From Krasilnikovozyma curviuscula (Eukaryota > Basidiomycota > Tremellomycetes > Cystofilobasidiales > Mrakiaceae): a stretch of DNA of 64,000 nt. The translations under genes and the position numbers were made by a program. Where the stretch lies: NCBI GenBank assembly GCA_014825775.1, contig MVAQ01000102.1, positions 1 through 64,000 of the forward strand, in the 5' to 3' direction. Each line of letters begins with the position of its first letter. The stretch's first letter is position 1. Below the pieces are notes generated by a model, which worked only from the letters and a program-made list of their open reading frames with translations, made no database searches and was not told the origin of the DNA. Positions 45,640 to 57,541 of the stretch are shown here, piece after piece.

Positions 45640-48600
45640 ATGCCACCTCGTCGAGCTCGTCCCGTCGATCCCAGTCTACTTCCTGATCCAAGCTATGAGC
45701 AGCAGGCTCAGCATCAACAACAACAACAGTATGGTGCTCACACAGCGTATGGTGGTGGTGTACAACAGCAGAATCAAGGTGGTTACGAACAGTTACAGGC
45801 GGGAGTAGATGTCTATGGTGGCCAGCAGCAGCAGCATGGGTATAGCAACCAACCTCAGTACAGCCAGCAGCAGCAGCAGGGATACGGACAGCAGTCTGCT
45901 CCTTATGACAGTACTTCGTATCAGCAACCCCAACAGCACCAGTACTCAGATCCCCAGGATCAATTTCAGCAGCAGAGGCACCAGGCATACTACCAACAGC
46001 ACGAAGCCGCACCTCCTGTCGCAGGCCAAGGCATACCTGCACCTCCTCACAGTGCTGGTCGTAAACTACCTGGCATGAGAAACAAATTGGACGCTGATCA
46101 GGTCCCTTCTCCGGTCTTAGTGCTCGAGGCAGATGCGTACTCGTTCGGAGTGGCTGATGGCCAAGGATTAGATACTGAAGAACACGATGGAGCTGGTTTG
46201 TACTACAGTGGTGAGAACATGGGAGTGCCTCCTCTATCAGGAACCGAAGCTGTCAAAGAAATTGATCAAGGTGAGAAACCTTCTTTTTTTTTTTTTCTTA
46301 TGCACCTGTTCTTTTTCTTACTTCATGATCGGCTGACTTCTTCCATTTCTGTCAATACAGGTAACTCAATCCCGATCTTAATGAGATCAACACACTACAT
46401 AATCCCAGCTTCCAACGACATCGTCACTTCTTCACACATCCCTCTGGGCCTTCACATTTCACCCTTTGCACCATCACCAACTCAGATCCCGCTAGTCGAC
46501 CTTGGTCCAGATGGACCACCTAGATGTGGAAGATGTAGAGGTTATATCAATCCCTGGGTGAGGTGGGGTAGAGGCGGAGGTGAATGGGAATGTAATCTCT
46601 GCGGCCATGGCAATCCAGGTACTTACGTCGCAGTGACCGGAGTGTCAGCACTGTTACTGACTATACTAACCGTTAACAGTCGAATCTGAGTATTTCAGCA
46701 ATCTGGACCACACCGGTCGTAGAATGGATATCCTCGAACGACCTGAACTACTCTATGGCACAGTCGACTTCAGAGTTCCTACACCTTACCACGCTCTTCA
46801 ACCTAACGCATCATTGACGTATGCACCTCCACCAACATCATCAACCACTGCTGGTATTGATCTCTCATCACTAAATATCTCTGGCAACGAGAAGCAGAAC
46901 GCTGCGGCTAAGAAGGCTGAAGAAAAGAGGAACCAAGAAGAACTACGAATGCCTGCGCCGATGTGTACCCTCTTCGTACTGGACGTCTCATGGAACGCAG
47001 CCAAGATCGGTCTCATCAAAGAATTCTGTGAATCCGTGAGGAGAACTTTGTTCAAGGATGAGAATGTGTCTGAAGATGGTTCGGTTGTGGTTGTCGACGA
47101 GGCTGGAAATGAGACTTTGAACGAAGATGGAAGTCCCAAACGAAGCGGTGGATCTCGACTTCCCAAAGGATCTCGTGTAGGCTTCATCACATTTGACCGA
47201 ACTGTTCATTTCTATGATCTATCTGTGAGTTGCCGATGACTGATCTTCTTGAGCTGGAGCATCTCTGATTATTTTTTGTTGTGATGCAGTCCCAATCCGA
47301 TCAGCCGAGAATGTTGATCATGTCAGATATTGATGACGTGTTTGCGCCTATCGGAAGTGGTGAAGGAGCTGGTTTCCTTGTCGACCCTTCGGAGTCTAGG
47401 TAAGGTCTTTTTCTTCCTTTGGCACTACATCATCTCATTCCTGACAAATCGTTCCTCTTCTCAGAACCATTATTGAAAAACTGCTTGACTCTCTCCCGAA
47501 TCTCTTTGCCGATGCTCAAGCTCCGGACGCAGTACTCGGCGCAGCTCTGCAAGCATCTCTCGAATCTCTCAAGTACCTCGGTGGGCAAGTCAACATCTTC
47601 CAGACATCCCTTCCCGTCACAGGTCCTGGTGCACTCAAACACAGGGACGAAACGAAACTCTACAACACGCCTCAGGAGAAGACCTTATTCTTACCTCAAG
47701 AACCGTTCTGGAGAAATTTGGCTGAAGATCTCGTCACCGCTGGAGTCGGTGTCAACTTGTTCCTCTTCCCAAGCCAAAGCATCGACGTCGGTACTTTGGG
47801 CGTTATTCCTGGAATGACTGGTGGAGACTTGTTCTACCTGCCGAAGTTTGACGTCGTCAGGCATGGTGAACGACTCAGAGGGATGATTGAGTACGTCGTA
47901 CAGGGGCGAGAGACTGTTTACAACGGAACCATGAGAGTTCGGTGCTCGACGGGTAATTTCTTTCAGCTCTTCTATTCTACAGGAGGTGTTCACTGACGCT
48001 ATGGCTGTTCTCAGGTCTTCGGGTTCAGGAACATTTTGGATCCTTCTATCAACGCAACAACACAGATCTCGAATTCGGTGTCCTCACTTCCTCCCAATGT
48101 ATTTCAGTCGCCCTCAAACACGAGTCTAAGCTGGACGATCGTGGTTTGGCTTGCTTCCAAGCTGCTGTCTTATACACCACTCGAGAAGGTGACAGGCGAG
48201 TCAGGTGTCTTAATCTCAGGCTACCTGTGACTGCCATGATTGCCAACGTCTTCAAGGGCGCAGATGTTGACTCTGTAGTTACACTGCTCACTAAAGATGG
48301 TAAGTTCGGCCCTACTTCTTTAAGCCTGCCTTCTGTCGCTGATGATGTTGGTCATCTTGCGTTTTCAGCTCTGATGCGGACGTCATCTGAGAAACTCTCA
48401 GTGGTGTCTCAATCATTTACTAGGAAGTCTGCTCGTCTGCTTCTGTCTTACCGTCGAAACTGTGCGCTTGGTTCTCCTCAGGGCCAGCTGATTCTTCCAG
48501 AGAACTTTAAGTTGCTTCCTCTCTATTGCTTGGCGATTATGAAGACAAAAGCTTTCAAAGGTTCGTCGATCAGACTCCCTTTTGACCCTTCAAGATACTC

Positions 48601-49375
48601 ATGTTCCTTCTGCTTCACAGGGGGCAACGTAATTGCTGACGTTCGAACAACCTACATGCGGTTCCTCAAATCTATGACAGTACCCAAGCTCATGGCATTC
48701 TTGTACCCACGAATGATCGCCATTCACACAATGGAGGATGATCATGGCTTTGCGTATGGTAACACTGGCCGACTGAGAATGCCCAAAAACATGCGGCTGA
48801 GCTACAGCTTCATGGAAGGCAACGGCGCCTATTTGTTGGGTGAGTTGATGGCCAACATCACTTGACATCCACTGAAGCTGACTTTCTGTTTCTTTGTTAC
48901 CCTTGTCAAGTGAACGGTGAAGTGGCAATGCTCTGGCTTGGAGCTTCTGTCTCACCTCAGATATTAGAAGATCTCTACGGTGTAGACGACCTTGCCGTCC
49001 TGGACTCAAGGATGGCTGCTTTACCTCGTCTTCCAACCCGACTATCCCAACAAGTCCGAAACATCCTCACCTACTTCGAAAACGTCCATGGCCACAATAT
49101 GTCAGTCGTGATATGTCGACAGGGAGTTGATGGTTCAGAGTTGGAGTTTGCGAACTTGTTGACAGAGGACCAAAACAACGACGCGCTGTCGTATGGAGAT
49201 TGTGAGTGGCTGACCACCTCCTCAAATATATGACCTTACTAAAATGTTGTTTTCTCTTTATTCAGATCTGATGGTGACTCACCGTGAAATCATGGAGGAG
49301 CAGAATGGAACTGGCGCTAAAGAGCAATCAACTGTTCAACAGTGGACCTCTGCGATCACGCCCTGGAGCTCCTAA
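45640..49375 (+). CDS. SEC24: COPII coat cargo-binding subunit Sec24
   Basis: Ten exons: 45640..46270, 46361..46618, 46680..47224, 47290..47399, 47465..47952, 48015..48299, 48369..48560, 48621..48839, 48911..49201 and 49266..49375 (1042 aa). A Gln/Pro/Tyr-rich N-terminus of 180 residues precedes the zinc finger (CGRC...CNLC, about residues 265-289) and the trunk domain ('APMCTLFVLDVSWNA', 'GFITFDRTVHFYDL'). The beta-sandwich, helical and gelsolin parts follow ('VGVNLFLFPSQSIDVGTLG', 'LYCLAIMKTKAFKGG'). Sec24 pairs with Sec23 on ER membranes and selects cargo for COPII vesicles. It carries a 61-residue acidic/Ala-Lys insertion in the trunk ('ISGNEKQNAAAKKAEEKRN'). The C-terminus ends ITPWSS. 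Confidence 0.94.
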
Positions 49376-49599
49376 AAGTTCTCTAACATTCACGCAAATA
49401 GATGATTTCACGATACAATGTCTTTTCAGATTTTACACTTCCCTCAAGATGGGAGTGGCGTTCATACAGAAAACAAAGCCGACGACTTGCCAAACTGAGC
49501 TGTAACCACTGCTGTCTTTTTTTTGTACATCAACCCTCTGCTCAACCTCACCATCTACTCTCTTCTATCGTTAATATCCCTGTTTGAATAGTGGTCGAC

Positions 49600-51795
49600 A
49601 TGTCAGGGTTAGCTCTGCCAAGCAGGGGCAACCCGCCTGTCCTCCAGCCCACGCCCATCCCACAGAGCTCGCCAGCTAGGCCAAATGGCGCTTCAGCAGC
49701 GGCTATACCTGCTGGCAAGGTCAGAGACAAGCCTGCTGTGCCAGCAGGCATTATGGGTAGTGAAACTGTAAAGGTAAAGGATCTTTTTTCCATTGGTTCA
49801 GCTGGCAGGGCCCAGGAACCTAACGTCTTGCTTGCCTGGCTTTTGTATCTTCGTGCCTTTTCAATCTCATCTTGCAGCTCACGGCAGAGACTCTTGGTAT
49901 CAATAAGCTGGATGAAACAGTAGCTGTAGCTCTGGCAGGAGACGTGGAGTTTCGACTGCACCAAGTGATAGAAGTTCGTCCACTCATCGAATCACTTTGC
50001 AGAAGATCCCATTAATACTGACATCCTTCCTTCATGCACCAGGAAGCACAACAGTTCATGAGGCATGCCAAAAGAACAACGTTGCTGCCTAGTGACATCG
50101 ACTTTGCCCTCCAGACGATGAATATCGAGGTACGTCTTTCGTTCTCTCTGAACTCTCGGTGATTTCACCGCACTCTCTTGCTTTGCTCTAACCATGATGT
50201 ATATTATTGCTTATTCGGGATGTCAGCCGCTCTACGGTCACCTCCCTCTACCCTCAGCAGCAGCAGCCAAGTTTGTCCCTCTTCGCATGCCACCTCCTGG
50301 CTCAAATCCAAACGCATCGGCTTCATCTCAACAGGGGAGCTATATCTACTATCTTCAAGACGAAGAAATTGACTTTGAAACTCTTCTAAAGGCACCACCA
50401 CCTCCAGCTGCTGCAGGAGGCGTGAGGTGGGAAGCTCATTGGTTAGCAGTTGAAGGTGTCATTCCAAAAATTCCACAAAATGTAGCAACAGGAGTTGCAT
50501 CAGAGAATGGTGTTTCCACATCCAAGGTCAAGACACAACAATCAGAGATATTGGAAAAGCCATCAGTCTCGCTGGAGTTGCAGCTCTACTTCTCAAGACT
50601 TACCTCAGCATTACTTCCACCACCGAACGCTTCCGCTATACCGGCTGAACATCAAGAGAATACTCTTTCAGAGGCTGAGACTGGTCGTCTAGCAGCGCTA
50701 GGCAGTCTGCGAACCGATTCTGGTTTACAGCCTCTTGTGGTGTACCTCGTTCGATGGATTGGGGAAAAGATACTCGAGAATCTGACAGAAACGTCACGAC
50801 TTCAACCTCTGATAGATGGCATTGCTGCTATGCTAGGAAACGAAACGCTCTTCCTGGAACCCTACCTTCACCAACTCCTCCCATCGCTTCTCACACCTTT
50901 ACTCACCCACCCACTCGGGTCAGCATCGCCTTCACCATCTGATCCCACACCAACAGAAGTTCGAAAAGTTGCGGCTCAGGTCTTGGACATCTTTGTGGAA
51001 CAGTTTGGAAAGTCCTTCTCAACACTGCTACCCAGAATCACAAAGCAACTCCTCCGAGCGGTGGTCCCTCCGACACCAGCTGGAAGGACCATTGGGGCAA
51101 TACTTGGAGCTGGTGCAGTTGGAAAAGAGGGGGTTAGGAAAGTTCTGTGGGGAGATCAGGGTCGTGGTTTGAAAGAGTTCGCAGAGACTGTCGTAGGGCA
51201 GGCGGATTGGACAGAGGAGGAGAAGAAGGAGGTCGTGTCTACCGCAAGCGTAAGTCAATTCTGCACCAGTCATCCCTGACCAACAGCGCGTTGTTGATTA
51301 AGATGTTTTGTATTTTGTTGCTACCAGTCGGTTCTGGTGAACCTCTTGGCTTCCTCTCCTGCGCCTTCCGGTCCATCTTCATCGGAACAGCAGCAGACTC
51401 TCAGAGACTACTTCGGTGATGTATTTGCTTCAGAAATCGCTAAAGATTCTCAACTCGGAGAAGGTCTGGTGGAACTATTGGAGACAGAAAGAACCAATGG
51501 TACCGGAAGATTAGCGCCAATCTCCACCCGACTACTTTCTCCACTACCTGCTCTAGCACCTGCTCCCGCTGCGGGACCTGCATTTGCACCAGTCACGCCA
51601 GCTGCTCAACCGGCTCCCGCAGACATCCCACGACCAGCGGAAGAAACTAGTGGTATGGATGTAGATATTCAAGGAAATGGTGATAAACCTCCAGTAGAAG
51701 GGCAACCTGAGACTGCGAACGGGGTTGAACGCGGTGCAGCAAATGGGGATGCGGATGCCGACGGGGACGACGATGATGATATGGTTGAAGTGTAA
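49600..51795 (+). CDS. TAF6: TFIID/SAGA subunit Taf6
   Basis: Exons 49600..49773, 49878..49973, 50043..50129, 50227..51249 and 51328..51795 (615 aa). A histone fold at about residues 50-120 is read as 'MGSETVK-LTAETLGI', 'VAVALAGDVEFRLHQVIEEA', 'FMRHAKRTTLLPSDIDFAL', then PLYGH, the usual Taf6 order. The Taf6 C-terminal HEAT domain follows: 'LQLYFSRLTSALL', 'LVRWIGEKILENLTE', 'LLPSLLTPLLTH' and 'RKVAAQVLDIFVEQFGKSF'. Taf6 pairs with Taf9 through the histone fold in the core-promoter factor TFIID and in SAGA. The tail is Ala/Pro-rich and then acidic (ends DDDDDMVEV). It lies 224 bp downstream of SEC24 in the same direction and converges with the bZIP gene. Confidence 0.93.
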
Positions 51796-52015
51796 TGCTG
51801 AAGTAGGTTGAGATGACTTTCGTTTTACCTTCACTCCCACAGACTTGCTGGACGTTGACAAGGCCAGGCGGTAATTTGAGTGGAAGAAAGTCCAGTCGAC
51901 TGAAGTGAAGAAACGGCTATATAGATACATAGGTCAAGGTATTAACAGCTAAAATGTATACAACATTTTCAGAATGTTTCTGGCTCCTCGTGACTGGTAG
52001 AAACAGAGAAACCGC

Positions 52016-54045
52016 TTATTTCTTACTCCCATCCAACTTCTCCAACAGTTGCTTCAAAAGCGCAACTGTATCGTCCCCTCCAAGATTACCTCCACCAGCA
52101 GCCGACGACTTCGTCAAAGCATCTTTAAGGATGGAACCAGCATAGTGAGGGATGGCTGGAATTTCAGGAACCTTCACATCTGTGATGGGCTGGTGTTTTA
52201 GGTGGTGCAGTTCTTCGTCTTCATCTGAAACTAGAGATTCGCCATCATCATCATCGTCATCGGATTCGAACGAGGCATCGTCATCATCGTCGTCTTCACC
52301 GTCGCGATGTTGCTTGGTAGCGTCGTCTACTGGAATGATGTTGACTTTAGATTCTGAGGTATCAGACATTGAATCTTGATATCCTTCCTCGTCGTAGCTT
52401 TGGTGGTGATTGCCGCTGGTGACTTCTTCGATAAATTCATTTTCTTCAAGTTGGAGTTGAGCTTCTGAGAGTCCCCTTAGTGTTTCCTCCGGTTGATCGC
52501 CTCGGAAATCCTTTGCCTCTTGCTTTAAGGCAGCCAACTCGTCCGCAGCATCACCACCACTATCGTTGCCCTCGTCCTCATCCTCTGATTCTCTACAGTG
52601 AATACAATGAGCAGTGTTTCTCTTACTACAGTTGGCACATTCAGTGTAATCACCACGATCTCCAGCTTCAGAGCCTTTGAAGCTTTCACCATCGTCGTCT
52701 TCGTCCTCCAATGGATCTAACAGCAGCTTTCGAACCGAGTCGGAGACTAGCGTTTCAGATGGTCCAGAAGGTGGGAGTTCAAGAGGGAAATAGGAAGGAG
52801 CGGTAGGATAGAACGTGTTTTCTTTCCAAATGATTTGGGAGTTTCTGAATACGAGAGGAAAGGAATTTAGCAGTCTGAAAAGAGTACACAGTACAAGTGC
52901 TGTATACATACAATGCTTTAACTCGGGCGAGCTCCCTCTCAAGTTTTTCCACTTTTTCTTCTAATTCCTTGACATAGTTCTTCTTCCTCTTTCGCGTTTC
53001 AACAGCTGCAGGTTAGGTAACACATATCAGTAAGATACTCTCAGGTAGAACATTTTGGTCGTATGATAGTCTCACCTGATTGACGATTTCTCAGTTTCCT
53101 TCTCGCTTCGATTTCTTCGTGCGTCAGTTCCTTCTTTCCGGCTGAGTCGCCCTCCTCATCTAGCACCAGATCTCCGATCTTGGTATATTTCCTCTTCTTC
53201 TTGGCAGGTAGAGCATCTGGATCTTGTTCGGGGGCAGGTGAGGATGATTTAGTGGAACCGCCAAAGGTCGAATTGGTCGCAGGTGTTGAATTAGGGTTGC
53301 TGGTTGCTGGACCTTTGCCTTTGTCGACGGCTTTCACTGCTAACGATGACGAGTTGTGGGGGGCTGGTTTGGAAAGCCTGGAAGGTAATGGTGGTGGTGG
53401 AAGATTAGACTGAAAACTTGGAATTGTGAGTAGTGATGGCGCGACGGGTGCTTGAGGAGGAGGAGCATCGAACAAGGATGACATGTCCATGTCTGGTGGT
53501 TGGTAGGATGGATCCATATCCTCATCTTCTTCCTGTAAAGGCCACCACCAGTCCAAGTTCGAGTTGGCATCCATCGGATTGATGTGGGACGGTCCTACTG
53601 ATGAGCTAAGACCTGCGCCATTGCTTTCACTATTGACAGATTCCAATCCGTTCATTGTCCCAGTATATCCGTTGGTAAAATAGGGATTGAAGGAGCCCAA
53701 GTCGCCGAATCCAGAAGGGAAGAGACTGGCCAGCACTGCGGGATCGAGGAAGGAGCCTGCATTAGCCTGCGTCTCGTCTGGTGGACGGGATGGCCTTCCT
53801 GAACGAGTCATGATCGGTTCTGAGGTGGTATGGGGTGGTTGAGGTAAGAGTGAGAGGAGATAAAGCTGGAGAGTCGCTGGATTCAACGAGCCCAGCTGCT
53901 CGAGCAACGCTGCCGTCAGATTGGCATTGACAGGGGGAGTATGTCCACCAAAGTTCATGCTGTGCTGCTGCTGTTGCTGTTGTTGCTGTTGTTGGTGTTG
54001 GAGAGCTGCAGCAAGCAGCGCATCGAAACCACTGTTCCCAGACAT
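52016..54045 (-). CDS. bZIP transcription factor with acidic tail
   Basis: Minus-strand exons 54045..53076, 53005..52912 and 52844..52016 (630 aa). The basic region 'RRKLRNRQS-AVETRKRKKNY' (about residues 315-334) is split by intron 1 between Ser and Ala, followed by a leucine zipper 'VKELEEKVEKLERELARVKAL'. The basic region has Asn, Ala and Arg in the N-x4-A-x3-R register of DNA-contacting bZIP residues. The N-terminus has a Gln10 tract and is Ser/Pro/Asn-rich. The C-terminus after the zipper is very acidic (several Asp runs, residues about 500-600), which looks like an activation domain, and contains 'CANCSKRNTAHCIHC', a compact four-Cys group that may bind a metal. No close named orthologue is claimed. 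Confidence 0.85.
53965..53994 (-). repeat. CAG/CAA repeat encoding Gln10
   Basis: Ten consecutive Gln codons (mixed CAG and CAA) near the N-terminus of the bZIP protein. Mixed codons suggest some stability against slippage. Confidence 0.85.
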
Positions 54046-54577
54046 TTCTGACTGGAACGACCGCAAGCTGGTGCGAGGTCGTCTGTGAATGGCATCAGAA
54101 AAGAAACAGTGTCAGAGTGCTGCTCAAATCATCCAGTGCAGTCTTGTCAAAGAAGGAAGAGGGCGTACCAGCAGATATTTTGAGCAAATTGGTCGAGTTG
54201 ATTAGAGGAGGGGCGTAGGAAGCTTTTTCTCTCTCCCTGGGAGAGCAATACACTCGACCAGAGGGTGGATTGACTCCTCTGGGACTTGAGCCGACTTAAG
54301 TATAAACGATGGTGGTGGATAGAGGGCAAACAGTGAGGAAGATTGTCGAAAAAATAAGCTAGAGACGCGTGCTGAGTGGAAGTTGGCGTCGACGTAGAGC
54401 GGCAAAATGGTGCGTAGGTATTTCGCTCACTATTGCCCGGAACCGATGGAACCTTTTCGCGTTTTGCAACTTGCGACTTGCTTTGTAATGTACCACAATG
54501 GAAAAAATGTGCAAAAGGGCATCAATTAGCAATGAGAAGTATCAAGTGATGTATCAGCGCGGTCCCCTGGAGGCTCT
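54046..54577. other. upstream region of the bZIP gene
   Basis: Promoter and 5' UTR of the bZIP gene plus the 3' end of the DUF7330-like gene, both on the minus strand. Possible splice-like signals occur, but no coding exon is supported. Confidence 0.45.
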
Positions 54578-55727
54578 CTATGCAATTGTGCAGCTGCCCC
54601 CTGCACCATCTGCGCTGGGTATAACAAAACCGCTGTTTCTATCTCCAGCGTCTTCGAAGAATCTTACTTTGACTAGAGCATACCAAAAAGAAAGACAGGA
54701 GTAAGCAACCAGTCCTTGTCCGAGGGAACAGCATAGGAGGATCAACTCACCAGAGCCATTCACGCTCTTCAAGGAAACCTGATCCAGTGCTTCTTCTTCA
54801 GCATCCTGTAGCTCAGCTTTGCCCTTCCAGCTCATCATATCACCGACAAAGCTCAGCCCTTCGCTCTTCTCGTTGTTGATGGTTGTCAATCTGGAACGAA
54901 TCTCGCTAGAGAACTGGAATGTTCCGTTTTGAGTGACGTGAGAGATGACGCCGTGAAAGTCCCTTGGAAGGTAGACTGTCACACTTCCATTCTGTGAGAA
55001 CTGTTCGAGAGAAAATGGGAGACCTGGCGTTCGTTGAAACTGGAAACAAGCAGAACCGAACGGCGCAATTACAGGGTTAGCTTTGGGAAGCTTATCAAAG
55101 CGATACAAGGACGCAAATAAGCAAGCACTTACTATTTTTACTGTTACCGGACCACCAACCGAACGAGCGGCAATCCTGACTCGTTGCTTCGCACCCTTCA
55201 TCTCCTCATATGTCCTCTCGCCAAGCTTAGAATCGCAAATTCCAACTTGGACGACCACACTCTGGTTCTGATTCGTGAACTTGCCGTTCAACCTCTTACT
55301 CGCGTCGGTCTCACCGACAGCCAACGGTGGTAACTCATGCACTGGGGTTGGGAACGCTAGGTCGATGACATGTGAGATCTTGAGGGAATGGTTCTCTTGA
55401 TGGGCACTGATATGGCTTGATCTTGAAAGCTGCGCTATCGGATCTGCTGGGGCTGCTGCAGAAGCTGGTTCTGATGGGGTGTAGGATGCTGCCACTGAGT
55501 CGTACGAAGGAGGAGGGGCCTGCCAGGGAAAGCAACCGGCCATGATGAGCTTGAGAGTCACTCCAAATGCGCAATGAGAATACATATAGGCTTACCTTGC
55601 TCTCTCTGCTGCTCATCCCAGCCTCATCGGCTCGAGGGAGCTCTCCGGGCAGCGAGGGAGGGTTCATTTCCTCCTCGTCCAGAGCTGAATGCTGAGAAGA
55701 GGCAGCAATGGATGGATTGACTGACAT
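54578..55727 (-). CDS. DUF7330-like protein of unknown function
   Basis: Minus-strand exons 55727..55596, 55519..55133, 55039..54751 and 54672..54578 (300 aa). Two introns (55040..55132, 93 nt; 54673..54750, 78 nt) are multiples of three in the same frame but have canonical ends, and their removal joins 'VTVKI' to 'FQRTPGLPF' and 'SVNGS' to 'VKVRFFED'. The second half, with 'GSVTVYLPRDFHGVISHVTQNG' in two parts, 'FSSEIRSRL' and 'FVGDM', resembles the DUF7330 domain common in basidiomycetes, a predicted beta-rich fold of unknown role. The N-terminal half has a PPPSYDS motif of the PPxY type, a possible WW-domain ligand for Rsp5-like ubiquitin ligases. No signal peptide or membrane segment remains after splicing. 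Confidence 0.6.
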
Positions 55728-56092
55728 ACTGGCTTGCTGGTTTTCTGGGTGCCCAAAGAACAGTCTGGGATGTAGTTGGAAGTTTAGCGAGGAATTTCAA
55801 CAGGTCCACGTCCTTGCTCACCTTGGAATAATGCATGACAATTTAGACGCCACTGGAGTAAGCAACAGGGAAACTCTCGCTGAGCACAGCACAGCATAAG
55901 ACGGAAAGTATAATCACTGGAATTGTGTTGTTTTTAAGTGTTGATTCCAGAGAGCAAGAAATAAATGTGCGGGTACCTCATCTTCCGTAAGACTCCGTGA
56001 GCAGCCTTCCTTTTGGATAATCGACCAAAAGCGTTGCTGTATACATCAGCATCATGGTCTTCTCTCAGCACGATGGCATTCTTAACATAAAC
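55728..56092. other. intergenic, upstream of DUF7330-like gene
   Basis: Promoter of the DUF7330-like gene and the 3' end region of the reductase gene. Nothing else is recognisable. Confidence 0.45.
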
Positions 56093-57190
56093 CTAAGGCT
56101 TCTCCGCCAGCTTCGCCCTTGCCATTTCGACCCACTTCATGATCAACTCCGCATCCTCGGTGCCTCCTCCAGACCTCTCTTTCTCCTCGATGGCGTCAGC
56201 TATGCGCTGGTAGGATTTGGCCATTCCCATATAGATGTCTGCAATTTGTCGAGCACTGGATGCCGCTGGGGAGGCTGCGGCTGTTGCTGCTGCTGCTGCT
56301 GCAGATGATGCAGTTGCGCCGCTAGCTGCATTGTTGAGGGGCGAGAGGAAATCACTGATCTCTTCCATTTCTCCGACCCACTGGAAGAATAAGGGTGAAT
56401 TAGCTGCCTGGTACTTGGAGCTATGGAATGATCAAAGCAGAGAGTGAACAACGGCGAGACTCACCCGATATGCCTTGGGGAGCATCGATGGCAAAGCCCC
56501 GACCAGCCGCTCCAAGACGGGTCTCTGACTCTTACTCATCTCTTCAATCATTGCAGCACCCAGCCCTTCTTCGCCTTCCTCTTCCCTCATGGCCCTCATC
56601 ACGACCGTCGCACCAAGACCTGTCGAGCCCTTTGTCAATGCAGCGTAGCTCATCTTCAAGCTTTTGGCGAGAGTAGACCCTCCGGTGCTCAGTACTATCG
56701 GTTTCAGACCACCCTTGAGCATTACATCATTCAGCGTGTCCATTTCGGTGCTGTACTCTGGTCCAGAGGAGAGGTAGATAGAGGGCAGGTAGCTCCCATC
56801 TTCCTTCGCAGGCCCACCTATGATGCTCCCAGCAACGTAAGGGATTTTGTATTTGAACAAGGTAGATGCAATCTTTACATTGGTGGCCGGGGAAATAGCG
56901 TTCCCATCGAAGAACACGATGTTGGGTGGGTCCGACTTTATCTCAGCCACGATTTTCTGGACTAAGGTGACTGCTTCTGAAGGTGGAAGAACGCTGAAGA
57001 TGTAATTCGAAGAAGTGACCATCTCTGTGAATGTTGCTGCCTTCATCCCAGCTTTGGCTGCTCGATCCAGCGTCGACTTGGATCGACCTTCCAGGTCCGT
57101 GAGAATAGTGAATCCACCGACATGGTGAAGCCTTGAAGCCAAGCTCGCTCCCATCATACCTGGGTAGAGGACTGAAATGGTGAGAGACAT
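56093..57190 (-). CDS. NAD(P)-binding 6-phosphogluconate-dehydrogenase-like protein with DUF1932
   Basis: Minus-strand exons 57190..56465 and 56380..56093 (337 aa). The N-terminus is a Rossmann fold of the beta-hydroxyacid dehydrogenase type: 'ISVLYPGMMGASLASRL' (glycine-rich loop), 'FSVLPPSEAV' and 'NIVFFDGNAISP', with 'VAGSIIGGPA' in the substrate loop position. The C-terminal half, 'STLAKSLKMSYAALTKGSTG' and onward, is the all-helical DUF1932 domain. Such proteins probably reduce or oxidise small hydroxy acids with NAD(P); the substrate is unknown. The second exon carries an Ala-rich stretch (about 12 Ala within 30 residues) that is probably a loop insertion. The intron (84 nt) joins 'LPKAYR' to 'WVGEMEE'. 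Confidence 0.8.
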
Positions 57191-57541
57191 AGCTTCGATG
57201 AGCAGATGGCAGTGAGGATACTACGTGTGCAACAGGGATTAAGAGATCTTGAGCTGGTGAGCTAGTATGGACGCAGTAAATGCGGAGAAACCTTGGAGGA
57301 CGTTTATTTTTATGTCTGTCGAGTCGACTTTCTCTTTCCTATCCAACGTCGCACATCTGACAGGATGATCAAAATAAGAGAGCAGTAGCGGAATTGAAAG
57401 GACTATGGAAACAGTACGTGTATAGCCGAAGGGAAGCGTAGTTCTCAACAGCATAGAAAGAAGAATCCAATATGATACTCAGCACATAAAACAGAGATCA
57501 CAAGATAGATACCAACTTCCCCAAATGTGTTGAAGAGGCTC
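57191..57541. other. intergenic, upstream of the reductase gene
   Basis: Promoter of the DUF1932 reductase plus the 3' end region of the dioxygenase gene. A 71-codon frame on the minus strand (57239-57454) has no family signal. Confidence 0.5.

Noticed and set aside
52152..52379. 75-codon Ser-rich plus-strand frame
   Set aside because: Antisense shadow of the Asp/Glu-rich tail of the bZIP gene.
53005..53076. HAC1-like unconventional intron in the bZIP gene
   Set aside because: Both introns have ordinary GT-AG ends, 67-70 nt length and branch-like signals; no paired stem-loops with the Ire1 cleavage motif are visible.
57239..57454. 71-codon minus-strand frame as a small protein gene
   Set aside because: It lies in the promoter of the reductase, with no motif and no similarity I can name.
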